A stretch of DNA of 64,000 bases from Streblospio benedicti. Lineage: Eukaryota; Annelida; Polychaeta; Spionida; Spionidae. How positions within the stretch are numbered: position 1 is the stretch's first letter; each line of letters starts with the position of its first letter. Below are positions 52,901-63,919 of the stretch, in pieces. Location of the stretch: contig CM032660.1 in assembly GCA_019095985.1 (NCBI GenBank), positions 53,486,279 to 53,550,278 of the forward strand, given 5' to 3'. A program made the translations under genes and the position numbers. The notes beneath the pieces were generated by a model. The model did not search any database. It was not told the origin of the DNA and saw nothing but the letters and a program-made list of their open reading frames with translations.

Positions 52901-55900
52901 AAAATTTAAAAATTTGTGTAAAACAATTTGGTACTTATTAATTTTGCTATTGCATGGTAAGGGACCATTCAGTATTTATGACATGGGGTTGGAGGATTTT
53001 AGGGCAGGCCAATGAGGCCATGAACTTTTGTCACAATGTTTGTGGGGGGGGGGGAAGGGGGTCACACACATTTGAGGGGGCTATCAATTATTTCACAGAA
53101 AATTTACCCCATATTTTTTAAAAAGATTCTGTGCTAAAATTTACTGTTTTTTTATGGATATCCATCAAATAGGATTTGGGTTAACTAGCAATGATTGTGT
53201 TACCTGTTAGGGGGGTCATCACATGAAATTGAGGGGGGTTACAAATTTTTTTATTTTTTACAGAGATTTGAGGGGGGGGGAGGAGGTTGCTATTAATTTT
53301 TTCACAGCATTTTTAGAAAATCCTCCTACCCCACTCTGTCATAAATACTGAATGAAGCCTAAGAAAGAAAGACATACAATATAAAAAAAAAACAAGCTGG
53401 TGATCACCTCCCAGAGAAACACTCCGTAGCTGTTGAGGATATTTATCAATTTTGCTATTGCATGGTAAGAAACATCTTCGGTTTTCAAGGGTTGATCACT
53501 CACACTGCCTTAAAGTCCTTGTTCATACCAACCCGTAGGCCCAGTTATAGCTTTTATGTGGAAAAAATATTTTCGGTTAGACTTACGTTAAAGACAAAAT
53601 CAATACTCAGTTTCATCTTACTGATATAGCGAGATCGTACGTTTGACGTTTGAATTCCCCACGAGACATTTTGGCAGTGGGCCTTCTGATTGGTTGGTTT
53701 CTGAGCGAAAGTTCCACAGAATTGGATATGGTGGTATCACGGCTATATACTGCTATATAGTCGTGAGATATGACGATGGGTAAGAAAGAAAGATATACAA
53801 ACAAACAAAAAAACAAACAACTATCGTAATGATTTTTCAAATAATTTTTATAATAAAGTACTTAATTGCAATCAAATCAAATCCTCCTTACCTCCCAGAG
53901 GAAGACCCCGTAGCTGTAGACGTCTGCGGCTGGCGCGGCTGTCCTCAGGTCCGTGTAGCACTCGGGTGCGATCCACGGCAGGCGCTCCGCGTTGAGCGGG
54001 TGTGCGAGCGGGAGGCGGTTGGCGTGGTGGGCGAGGCCGGGGTCCGCCAGCTTCACGGCGATGCTGTGCTCGCTGTGGTGGCACACCAGCACGTTCCGCG
54101 CACGCACCCCGCCGTGCGTCGCCGGCAGCTCGCACAGGTACACCAGCGCGTGCGCAACCTGACAGCACAGTTAGTGGTTGTCTATTAATCTATTTACATG
54201 TAATTAAGTCATTAGACTTATGACTCCAAGTCAGGAACCAGGTTAAAAAACCATGACTCCATGCGCCACATGACAGCAGACACACAGCGGACAGGGATGA
54301 GTCTAGGAGTTTTTGTTAAAAATGGCACATTCTCTTTCAAAATGTGTGCCAACCGCATGAAAAATTTGACAAATTTTTATACCACCTCGAGATTATTATT
54401 GTTTTGATATTTACGTTTAAAATATGATGTTTTAGTCCATAGAACACATTTCTTAGTTTAAATTGTTTTGAATTATTATTGATAAACATTAACTTGTTTT
54501 AGTTTGACATATGGCTATCAAAGGTTTAAACGTAACTTTTGAGCAAAATTTTGAAAGTATACCTCAGAAAGCTCTCAACTCTTCCACAGTTTTCATGTCT
54601 ACCACCGATCTGCCTTTGGTGACTGCCACCAATGATATCACATCACCATCTCGTAACAAATAGGTTGATGTAAACTCGAGAAGAGTTAAAAACTACTTTC
54701 AAAATTGTACTCAAAAATTACATTTAAACCTTTCATAGTTACATAGCTCAGTGGTGGAGATAGCGATCGCTAGTGCTGCATATCGGTGACAATTTCAATA
54801 TTGATTATCATTGCTTGACGTTATACGCTATACGTTGCCAACTGTGGATTTATACCCACATTTTTCAGTGATGCTGGGTGTCAGATCAATTGACCAATTT
54901 CAAGTGACGTCACACGCTATCGGTGCGCGCAACATGGACCCAGAAAACATACCAGTGTCACAAAACATCGTGTATCTTACTCATTTTGAAGATGGTATTA
55001 TTGTGCTCTATGACATAATTATGTATCATGACACAGACAGAAATGTTTGCATACTTCTCTAATTTTCATATATGATACTCACATTTTTTAGCTTTGACCA
55101 GATTTATAGCTTGTGTTTTTGCCTCAAACCCAAACCAAAGCACTAGTTTACTTAAATGCAAATTTGACGTACCATAGACTTTTCGTGACGTTGCTCTTGT
55201 CGCACGCTCCTGTGTTGCGAGTGAGATCATGTTAGTCTAGATCTATAGACCAACCAAACATCTCTAAATATTTCTTAATCCGTATAATGACAGCTTTTTA
55301 TGTTATTGTTTTCTGGTAATGTATGTACTTTTGCATGGTGTAGTAGTATCAATCACGTTTCATACTTCTTCTGAGTGAAAATTATTTTGGAAAATTAGAA
55401 TAAAAAACAACTACCTGCTGTGCAGTATGATTGTTTACGATGTAACGTCGAACGTGAGTACTACAGCAACAAACGGACGGAAAGTATATTGGCATGTCAG
55501 ATAAGTCTGTTATTTAAACTAAATTATTCCATTTATGACACGTATTTGAGAAGAAATGCTCACATGCACAGAGACGTCAGTGCTTTGTTATTGATACACC
55601 ACGATTTGGAATAACATGGATGCATATTTCTTACAGAGAATACACCTCAAAAGTCGGACTTTCTAGGTCGGTTTCCATACAATTATAAGGCAAATCTCAC
55701 CACGTGCTCAATATTTTGGGTCCATGTTGCATGCGCATCCTCCGACAGGTGCCCGTGTTTACAAACACTGAAAGAGGTCTATTGAACATCGCATTTTTCC
55801 ATGTATAATCCATTAGTAATGTTTTTCAACCAATTTATATCAAATGTTTGCCAGAAAGTAGAAATAACTTGCTTATTTTTTGTTCTTCCCCGCACGATTT

Positions 55901-58900
55901 CAGATTGAAACAAATGTTAATTACACCAATAATCAATAAGTCGGCAAAAAAGGCACTCTCATTACATAGCGATATTCAAAAGACCAATTCAATTATCATC
56001 TGCTAGTTTCTGAACGAGCGATATACTGATAGTCTGATCTATCGTTGCAGCAGCACTAGCGACCGTGGCGCTGTCTCTGACCTGCTCTGCGACGGCCACG
56101 AGGTGCTGAGTGCGGAGCGCCGTGTGGAAGCGGCGCAGGTACTCGTGGAGGGGGCCCTGGTCAGCCAGCTCCAGCACCGCGCGGAACCTGCAACAGGGAT
56201 GGGTGTTTGGAGAAACGGGGTGGGGGGTGGGGGTGGGAGATCACTTTTCCTTAAAAGTAATCTAATGGGTTTCATACGCACTTTCAATAGCGAGCATGCA
56301 AAAAAACACCATAAAAATGAAGTATTTTGGTGGGAAAATTGGGCACAACGCCCAGTAACGACACATGGGGGGCGACTAAAATATTTTACCCTTCGGACAG
56401 AAGAGATGTCGTCTTGGACAATAGAATGGGTCTTATTAGTGGCCCAATTATTATACAAACTTAGATGACTTTTGGCTTGGTTTGTCAGCACACACACTGA
56501 CTTTTGTGACCTTCTTAGAATCATTGCCAAAATGGAAGCTTTCCATAATTTCCTGAGACCACAGCGCACGAGTAGAAGATATTATACAGAAATTTGTGTG
56601 TCAGATTTAAATTGACTCTGCCCATTCAATTTATAGAATACATGTACATATTTTGAATGATATAGCATTAGATGCGATTGTAAATGGCCTTATAACATAC
56701 ACCAGAAGTACCCATAAAATTATGGCTCAAAAATCAAATAACAAAAGACGAGTGCGCAGCTTTTCTGCGCTACATGGAAATGAAGAATGTAAAGGTGTTG
56801 ATAGAAGGTTATTGAGAATGCTTGACCACAAGTAATCTGTTACCCTGCGGACGGCCGAGTTACTTATATGGAACTGACTCGGAGGAGGGTTGAAGGTTCT
56901 ATGGGCACTGTGTCAGCATTATGATGAACACCTTCTTTTACACTTGAAATGCAAAAGGCATTGTTCATTGATACTGGACTTAACAGGACAAACATCATTT
57001 TGTCTGAGCACTTTACCTGGGTGCGAGGCAGACAGCGTACACGGCGATGATTGCGGGGTTGTGCCAGAACGCCGCCCGCTGGACGCCCTCCATCAAGCCC
57101 TGCAGCAGCCCCCCGTCTCCGTCGCCCCCGGCAACAGACAGCTGCTTGACCGCGGCCTGCTGCTGACCGTGCAGCTCCCGGTCCCACGAGCCGCGGAACA
57201 CCTCCGTCAGACGCCCGCGCCCTGCGGAGTAGTGATGGATGGAAATACGGGTTTGTGTTCTAAGAGCAAGGAGTGGTGGGCGTCTACTGGTATAATTTAG
57301 AATAATTTAGTATAATATGATATTTTGGTATAGAGATGGTATAAAATATGATTGGCATTGTTGTTTGATTTTGATTTTGTAAAGTTGAGGACACTAGAGA
57401 TGTCGAAACATGTCTAAATAAATTTAAATTTGATTCTTCACAAAAAATAGGACTTTTTTTTTTTTTTTTTTAAGAGAGATATATTGGTGAAAAGCTCAAA
57501 CTATTTGCTACCATTAAATAGCGCCATGTGATTCTCAGATTAAAACATCTCTTATCTGATCTATGGCTACTTAAATTTCAATGATGATCGCCGATAAATA
57601 ATATTCATGGTTTACTTCATGTTTTTTGTTGNNNNNNNNNNNNNNNNNNNNNNNNNNNNNNNNNNNNNNNNNNNNNNNNNNNNNNNNNNNNNNNNNNNNN
57701 NNNNNNNNNNNNNNNNNNNNNNNNNNNNNNNAATCATTAGATAACATTTGTTACCCATTCGCAGAATTGCTTATTTAGAGATTGAGAGATCATGATCAAT
57801 TTTCAATTTGTTCGACACAGGCAAATAATTCATTGTATTCAGATAGCTTGTTCTTTTTAATATACAGTTGCTTTTCAACATTAAGTATATACTTAATACA
57901 CATTAGGAATTGTATAAATTTAGGTTTATATTGAATTTCCGATTTAGAATTTTTGTGTTCTGTATGAAGGAACCATTTTGCATGTAAAATAAAAAAGTTA
58001 CACACGTACATCTTATCATCAATAATACCGAATAGAATATTTCTATCTTCAATTTCAAAACGGTGGAAGACTCTGCCAATCCAATTTTGAAATTCAGTCC
58101 AGAACTATTTTACTTTATAGCACTCATAAAAGAAATGATATGTATTGTTAGTCTTGTTACACAGGTTACATTTCGGGTCAATACTTTTATCAAATTTTGC
58201 CACTACGCTATTTGAGGCATAAACATTATTCACAATTTTATACTGAAATTCTTTTAATTTACAATTTTGAGTTAATTTATGTATCAGTGTGTATATGTAT
58301 TTCCATTCAGAGTCTGTTAAACTTATGTTCATTTTGTTCCAAGACATTTTACATGTTGGTGTTGTCTTTTTGATGCAATTCCAATAAATTTCTTTGGACT
58401 TGAATTTAGTAATATCTTTATTTTGTGATCTTTGTAATATTTGCTGTTGATCCAAACTTTTTAATATTAATTTCCATTCTCGAGGTATTGCATCTATAAT
58501 AGACATGTATTTGAAGGCCTGTTTATCACACAGGCTAAATTTCTCTTTTACCTCATTAAAAGTTAAGAACCTATTATTATTCATTATATCTTCAATACAT
58601 GCCATTCCCTTCAAGTACCATAGTTCGTACCATAAGCTAGCGTTATTTATTTTGATATGTTTATTAAGCCAAATCACTTCTTCTTTGACGTCTTCAATAT
58701 TTTGTGGATATTTCCGTAATTCGAAAATGCTAACTAAAACTTGCTTATAAAAAAGTGGTATATCATTGGTCATTTGTGTACTATCTATTGAGGAATTCAG
58801 GAGATCTTTCATGTTAATGTTCCCTAATGTTTCTCGAATAATTGTTTTAAGAGTGAATTAGGCATTTCTAACAATCGTTTAGCCCAAGCTGCCTTTTGAG

Positions 58901-61836
58901 CAACAAAGAACTCATGTATATCTGGGAATTTAATACCTCCATCCTCATACTGCATGATAATGGTGTTATGTTTTATTCTAGGACTTTGTTTTTCTATTGT
59001 AAGGCAGCAGAAACAGAAAAAACAAAAACACAAAAATTTTTACTTCTATCTATATTTTTTACCTATCTGTAATCTTTTGTTTACTTTGTAGTATTAATAT
59101 GCCTGTGATAAACGAAATAAATCAAAAATAAAAATAAATAAAAAATCACCTAGACAGGTGTTTGAGATGTTGACGGCTGAGATGAGTCTAGCCGTCGCCT
59201 GCTGCTGGCCGCTCGCGTCCTGCACGATGAGGTCATCGTCGTGGTTCACCGCAGACTGGTTCGTGGACTGAGTCATACGGCACAGATACAGGATCGGGTC
59301 CACTGAAACAGTCGCTGCTTCTTACAATGGGTGTTTTTCCCAATCGCTCACTTCTTTCTGCGGCAGACTCTATTTCGTACACTGCTACATACGGTAAATC
59401 TACTAACGGCTGGACGGCTATTGGCATACTACTATTGGTATTTATTAGAGGTGGCCGTTGACACAGGGTAGCTACACTGGGATAAAATTGAAAAAATTCT
59501 ACGTCTCATGGGAATCATTTATTTTAAAAAAAGATCACCAAAATCCGACAAGAATTGACAGAGTTATTAACATTTCTTTGTCTGTTTTTTTTTGGTATCA
59601 ATTAGACATGATTTTCCCATTTACCCATGTTAAACGCATTTCAAAATCTGCAGTAAAGTGCGACGTTTCTCGTTGTAAAAAGGTGCAGCTGCGTACTCAC
59701 AAAATTTAAGATTTGTTTTTAAAATTATTGCAGTGTTTTGACTATTGTATCAATTTATGTAAAAATAAAGTATGTTATAGAAAAATGTATTGTGTTTTTT
59801 ATTCTTACCATCCCAGCACAAACAATTGAGTGGTTTTTGTGCATTATTGCTCAAACATCGTCATGGGTATTCCAGCCGATCACGGACTGTCAAATATGAC
59901 GTTGCGTATCATTGATGCTCAAAATAAACTATTACCGTAAATTAAAATAATTACCTACAATTATTTATATGAATGGAATCGCATATTACTGCAGATTATT
60001 TCCATCTAAATTATACATTAATACAACAACTGATAACGGCAATATGATTCAATATCTGTGTGGTGTTTTTTTGTCAACTGCCACTACGACGGCCATGCGA
60101 TGCTCAGGATTTTCCGACCATATCACTTGTTTTTTTCATTTCACAAATAGGAGGAAGATGTAATACTAATATAATACATACCATTGGAAAAAGAAGAAAA
60201 TTCTGAATAAAAAACTATTTGTTGTCATTTTCTTATCCCTCCATAATTTATGTTAATTGGCCAGTTTTCATTGGTGCATGTGTCAAAACCAAAGTGAGCC
60301 TCCCGTGACCATGTATCATTCTTAGGCTTATGTTCGCCTGATCAAACTAGATTAAACCTTTATATTATGTATCATTTGAAAGAGAAAATCAGGATTAGGA
60401 AAATGAAAGCAAATCCAGACATTTGAAAAAAAAAAAATCATTCCAAATAGTGAAAAATTCATGCGATCAACACTTTGGTCGTGAATTCAGAGGGGAGGGT
60501 TTCCAATTTTAGAAATTTGCAGTCGTGATTAGGTTCTACATACGATTTTACGACAATTAAAACCCAAATGGAGGACATTCTCACATTTTATCCGGGGAAC
60601 AAACCATCTTCAAAAACACAAGTCAGAAATTTTGCTTTTAGGGGTAGCGCGCCAGAACTGGGTTATAAGACAATGCACGAGCGAGAACAGAAGTGTTTGT
60701 ATTTAAATGCCCATAGCTTTCAAAGTAAGTGAAGGTCTTTATTCAAATTTTACCAAGTTGTTCGGAAAACGCGTATGGAACACGTTTTTGCAAAAAGATA
60801 TGTAAAAATTTAAATCGAGTGAGTAGGATAGAGCGATTTACATGAACATCTTGTATTTTGAAATCTTGTCCCACCTGGTAAATATCGATCGCCGCGTAGC
60901 TACATAGCGTTCTTGTTTCAAACGATGCATGATTTTTCAGGAGCTTTACACTATGCAGCCTCGTTATAATGCGTTATGAAGTCTAAACGGACCCGCACAT
61001 CGATCAGTAAATGCTTTCATTAGAGATAGAGAGGGGCGTTAAATAGAGGTAGTCAGGTATTAGCGCTGTCCGTGTACCTGGGTTTGAGGGGCGCACACAC
61101 TGCCTCAGCTGTACGTCTGCGCGGCCGGCCGTCTTGTAGTGCTCCACCAGCTTCTGGAAGCTGTCGAAGACCGGCTCCCCTGGCACCGCCAGCTGGAACT
61201 GACCCGTTGAACCCAGCCGGTTCATCTGCAAGCAGGGGCACACTTCACACTTATATTTTTAGCTTGTTTCCCACTACATAGTATTGCTTGAATTTTAGAT
61301 ATTTGTCCATTGAACACCAAATGCATTTTCGTAAATTCTTCCACTTTCCAATTGATTTTATAGCCATTTCGTCCCTCACACTAAAGGAGCATCATCATTA
61401 TCTTTGTGTGTGAATGCGCAAGTGTGCTTTTATTGACCAGTAGATATTTGTCAGTTTTTGAGATGGATGAGTGATGAATGAGATTTTTTCAAATCAATTT
61501 CTAGAGTAACTTTTTTGTGATGGGATGGACAGAAGGAAGGATGACATAAATCACTGACTATTTTTCCGTTTACGGCAAAGTCACACGGGAACAACACTCC
61601 AATTAAAAAAAATATGTGATCTAAAAAAAATTTGACCACGCAAAAATCTGACCACACGGTATTTACCGGTATCTGGTGGACCGTGGCTACTGACCGGTAT
61701 CTGGTGTAGCGTGCCGTCTGGCCGCACCACGGCGAGCAGGAAGCTGTGCAGCGAGTCTTTGTGCTGCCGCAGCAGGAAGTTGTAGTTGCTGTCCGCCGCG
61801 TGGCGCTTCTGGAGCCGGTCCACCGCCCACGCGGAG
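46153..61836 (-). CDS. JAK: Janus kinase, C-terminal two-thirds (SH2-JH2-JH1)
   Basis: Non-receptor tyrosine kinase that couples cytokine-type receptors to STAT factors at the inner plasma membrane. Nine exons here join in phase to about 886 residues; the FERM part lies past the window. Residues about 1-90 are an SH2 domain with the FLLR arginine. Residues about 145-405 are the JH2 pseudokinase: glycine loop GRGRLTEVF, lysine in AAVKQL, catalytic loop HGGVRARNVLV lacking the HRD aspartate, and DPG instead of DFG, the hallmark of JAK JH2. A linker of nearly 180 residues follows, much longer than the few tens usual in the family. JH1 has GAGHYG, VACKALK, HRDLAARN, DFG, the tandem tyrosines KRDYYKGNPG and SPEAL, so it should be active. 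The SH2-pseudokinase-kinase order and DPG exclude SYK, Shark or ABL families. Confidence 0.93.
47239..48021. mobile_element. Mutator-like MITE, 9-bp target duplication, with insert
   Basis: Inverted ends cactctctacgagagg and cctctcgtagagagtg are flanked by exact 9-mers ggattagag (47230-47238 and 48022-48030). The left and right parts match the element at 40368-40655. About 500 bases in the middle are foreign to that copy. It lies in the JAK intron before the last exon. Confidence 0.88.
48095..48866 (-). CDS. JAK: JAK exon: JH2 end, long linker, JH1 glycine loop
   Basis: Starts CPAEMYRVLRECCLPEPDRR, the last JH2 helix. It then runs through nearly 180 residues rich in Ala, Gly, Ser, Thr and Asp, with NRPLPPPPAADSQAAP near the end, and finishes with IDFRTPLGAGHYGEVYRG and VACKALKATQ of JH1. 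The linker is all in one exon and has a run of acidic and serine sites. Leaves phase 0. Confidence 0.92.
49225..50612. repeat. Intronic satellite, ~12 units of ~113 bp
   Basis: Each unit has gatactgc(g/a)gtctacaata, a tttcagntgttacataaaat segment, agactaataaaaagg and aagtaaaatttaa before a T run. The units differ by several percent, and a variant with ttcaggtgttacat recurs at intervals of three to four units. The final partial unit runs into the donor of the JAK exon at 50624. Confidence 0.92.
50624..50718 (-). CDS. JAK: JAK exon: JH2 C-lobe
   Basis: Encodes VFSAGARPYRDMAPAEIQRL followed by ARSGAVLEQPD. Its donor GTGAGT abuts the last unit of a ~113-bp intronic satellite. Leaves phase 2. Confidence 0.9.
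51290..52400 (-). mobile_element. LINE ORF2 remnant (L1/Tx1-like)
   Basis: The minus strand shows IFQYADDATITLGNINSVHL and NEYKTKGIWFG, the reverse transcriptase catalytic box and following thumb, then a decayed downstream region containing NRLNCTKSVYEEKLANEFIF and YKLINDILPC. Several frames are needed; it is truncated and inactive. Confidence 0.8.
52960..53362. mobile_element. MITE, ~400 bp, ~40-bp inverted ends, G-rich body
   Basis: Left end accattcagtatttatgaca and ggaggatttt; right end aaaatcctcc and tgtcataaatactgaatg. The body has several poly-G runs. The flank attttgctattgcatggtaa recurs at about 53450, so a local duplication accompanies it. Confidence 0.8.
53408..53440 (-). pseudogene. 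Intronic copy of the JAK JH2 exon 3' edge
   Basis: The minus strand reads AGCTACGGAGTGTTTCTCTG GGAG (SYGVFLWE) followed by GTGATC. The real exon encodes the same eight residues as AGC TAC GGG GTC TTC CTC TGG GAG. All three differences are synonymous. A CTCAACAG just upstream could act as an acceptor for a 22-base microexon; the rest of the exon is absent. Confidence 0.65.
53892..54158 (-). CDS. JAK: JAK exon: JH2 catalytic-loop region
   Basis: Encodes VAHALVYLCELPATHGGVRA, RNVLVC, VKLADPGLAHH, LPWIAPECYTDLRTAAPAAD and VYSYGVFLWE. HGG plus DPG mark a JAK-type pseudokinase. The last eight residues reappear in an intronic copy at 53408-53440. Confidence 0.93.
54515..54738. mobile_element. MITE, 224 bp, 45-bp inverted ends
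   Basis: ctatcaaaggtttaaacgta and aattttgaaagta are mirrored by tactttcaaaatt and tttaaacctttcatag. Non-coding, inside a JAK intron. Confidence 0.85.
54780..55980. other. JAK intron, nothing recognised
   Basis: AT-rich intronic sequence with only short open frames and no clear repeat copy elsewhere in the window. Confidence 0.45.
56082..56187 (-). CDS. JAK: JAK exon: JH2 hinge and helix
   Basis: Encodes FRAVLELADQGPLHEYLRRF followed by HTALRTQHLVAVAEQ, the hinge and D helix. Enters phase 2, leaves phase 0. Confidence 0.9.
57017..57221 (-). CDS. JAK: JAK exon: JH2 N-lobe
   Basis: Encodes GRGRLTEVFRGSWDRELHGQ, then QQAAVKQLSVAGG and GVQRAAFWHNPAIIAVYAVC. It holds the pseudokinase glycine-rich loop and the strand-3 lysine. 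Leaves phase 2. Confidence 0.9.
57632..57731. other. Assembly gap, 100 N
   Basis: Exactly 100 unknown bases, the usual placeholder for a scaffold gap of unknown length. It lies in a JAK intron beside a LINE fragment. Confidence 0.99.
57780..59033 (-). mobile_element. LINE ORF2 3' part (L1/Tx1-like)
   Basis: In minus-strand order it reads GGIKFPDIHEFFVAQKAAWA, then a frame change, then 235 open codons ending in the zinc-knuckle-like CNLCNKTNNTYHFFYEC, one stop, then NWIGRVFHRFEIEDRNILFG and MYVCNFFILHAKWFLHTEHK. This is the region after the reverse transcriptase. It is 5'-truncated with two visible breaks, so it is relatively young. It is next to the assembly gap. Confidence 0.85.
59150..59302 (-). 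CDS. JAK: JAK exon: SH2-JH2 linker and start of JH2
   Basis: Encodes DPILYLCRMTQSTNQSAVNH, acidic DDDLIV, ASGQQQATARLISAVNISNT and CL, ending just before the JH2 glycine loop. Phase 1 enters and leaves. Confidence 0.88.
59470..60910. repeat. Dispersed repeat B, copy split by a ~1.05-kb insertion
   Basis: 59470-59650 matches the left half and 60696-60910 the right half of 15040-15446. The intervening insert contains attgatgctcaaaataaac and gaatggaatcgcatattact, which recur at 63920-63990, so the insert is itself a dispersed element. Confidence 0.75.
61078..61225 (-). CDS. JAK: JAK exon: SH2, second half
   Basis: Encodes MNRLGSTGQFQLAVPGEPVF, DSFQKLVEHYKTAGRADVQL and RQCVRPSNP. F-x-S-F-Q-K-L-V-E-H-Y is the last SH2 helix. 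Leaves phase 1 at GTACAC. Confidence 0.9.
61695..61836 (-). CDS. JAK: JAK exon: SH2, first half
   Basis: Encodes SAWAVDRLQKRHAADSNYNF followed by LLRQHKDSLHSFLLAVVRPD and GTLHQIP. N-F-L-L-R supplies the phosphotyrosine-binding arginine. Enters phase 2, so another exon lies upstream. Confidence 0.9.
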
Positions 61837-61895
61837 CTGGGAGGGAGAAACAGTGGAGTTAGTATGATGGAAGTTCATTTATCCTGGATCTGATA

Positions 61896-62728
61896 GACAA
61901 AATGCTTATATTTTAAACAGGATAATAAGATCAATTACGTATTTTTGAGCTTTTGGCGAATGCTCTTGCCTTGTTCACAACACATGACGTCATAGGTCGT
62001 CACTGTTGGCGAACTCTTGCCACTTTACATTCATAATACTTTGTCCGTTGTTGAGCGCCACCTCACTGATTTTGGCGCAGCCGTTTTTCTTGTACTTAAT
62101 ATGCATTTGTATCTTTTTATCATTTATTGAACATTTGAACAGGATGACCAGTAAAACAATTCACATGTTTGGTTTGTACATCAATTTGGAACAATTTTTT
62201 TGGTCACCTGGACAGCCAACAAATATGCAGATTCAGCACACTGTAAATTTTTCAGGGATTCCTCAATAACGGATACCCTTTGCCCCCCACCCTAAAATCT
62301 CACCACATTAGTTTCCTGATTATTAAACTGGTAATAGTGATCATCAAGACTGGTTACTGTTTTTTTGTGTCAGGCAGTTTGTGGTTATAGAATATTGGCA
62401 TTTTTAATGGTGCATTCTGCAACGGTGGGTTTAAAGAATGTTATGTTCACTAATGTAAAGTATATGATGGAAGCCCCAAATGGCGCCTGGGAATTATTTT
62501 TACACTTTTACCTCTGATTCCCTAGGGATGGAGACTGGTCATGAAATTTACAATTTCTTGTCTCCTAACCCTACATTGATGCTACATACAAAATTTGGTT
62601 AAGAGTGTTTGGCCATCTCTTTACAGTTTTGACGTCATTTGTATTATTTGTGAACAAGGCAAGAGCATTTGCCGAAAGCTCAATAAGTAATTGATCTTAT
62701 TAACCTGTTTAAAATATAAACATTTGTC
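61896..62728. mobile_element. Foldback DNA element, ~83-bp inverted ends
   Basis: The left end (ataataagatcaattacgta, gcgaatgctcttgccttgtt, cacaa) is mirrored at 62648-62728 (ttgtg, aacaaggcaagagcatttgc, taattgatcttatt). About 830 bp in total. The 37-residue-scale open frames inside have no recognisable transposase, so it is non-autonomous. Confidence 0.8.
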
Positions 62729-62917
62729 TGAACACCGGAGTTATGTGGACACCTGTATTATGTCACATCATTGTTTACATTCTGGCTTCAATGCACATGG
62801 TCAATCTCCTGTGTAGGAAAATACCAAGACAGTTAAAAATCTATTAAATTGAAAACGAATGCATGAGCATGACTTAAACTTGTCTAATAACCAGTCTAGA
62901 GTGATATTGGATAAATA

Positions 62918-63026
62918 TAGAATGCACCTCCTGGTTGACACTAGAAATTTTTATTGAACTCGGGTGATACAGCTGCCAAACTCGTTCAATAATAATTTCT
63001 AGTATCAACCAGGAGGTGCGTATTCT
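62918..63026. repeat. Inverted repeat, ~42-bp arms
   Basis: atgcacctcctggttgacac plus tagaaatttttattgaac is mirrored by gttcaataataatttcta plus gtatcaaccaggaggtgcgt, with a ~20-base loop. Confidence 0.85.
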
Positions 63027-63029
63027 CTA

Positions 63030-63915
63030 TTTACGTGGACACTTTTCACTTTTATCTTTCTGTATGTCATAATATATAGTGAACCTATCTTTTAGGGACA
63101 CCTGTCTTATATGGACACTTTCCGCTTCTTCTGAAGGTGTCCAAGGGTTCACAGCCCAGTGGCTACTTTGAAGGAGTTCCCAATATTAATATACAAACAT
63201 AATTAAGGACCGGACACTTTTATGTTGCCGGCCCTTTGGTTCGTGAAGTAATTTTTAACAAGTTAAATACCCTGGTCCATAAACAATAAATATACATTAC
63301 AAGAAATGAAACAAAATCAGAGGTACAATGGAAGTCAGACCTTAACATCGTTAACACTGTCATTAAGTTCAGGAATCTATTGACTGAAAAGAACCAAACT
63401 TGCCATGTTCTGTCTCACTCTGTTTATTAGTGATATCGTAATGACTTGCCACCAGAAAACTTCAAATTAGAGTATCTGTTATTGCATTTCATTAGAAAGT
63501 GTCTCATGAGGTTTGGGCAAAATCTAGTCCTCCTTACACAGGATATCAGGCAATTCTCACATGTAATCACCATCCGCAACCAATCATTACCAGCCACAAA
63601 ACAGATGATCATTACCGTCAGCCAACATGGTCGTTATCTTAAGCATTCAATGTCTTTGCTTCTCTGAATCACTACATTCACTGTACTATGGTGTTGATTT
63701 GAAGTAAAGCTGTGATGAAACACTTGAAAACACATGAAATGGATTCCTGATGTATATTGTAATCAAATTGATTAAACATTATTGCAGAAATAGATATTAA
63801 ATACATTTAATTGTTTATTTTCATTATTTGACATGCATTTTTTATGGTTTACACAAGAATAAACTTTGGAATCAAATTGAAACATCACATGAGCTTATGT
63901 GATATCTGGAAATAT
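63030..63915. other. JAK intron, nothing recognised
   Basis: No exon of the expected FERM region is visible here. Only short open frames. Confidence 0.5.
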
Positions 63916-63919
63916 TAGA

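Noticed and set aside
46153-61836. Assignment to SYK, Shark or ABL kinases because of the SH2 domain and the nearby ankyrin gene
   Set aside because: A pseudokinase with DPG lies between SH2 and the kinase, and the ankyrin exons belong to a separate gene with its own start codon.
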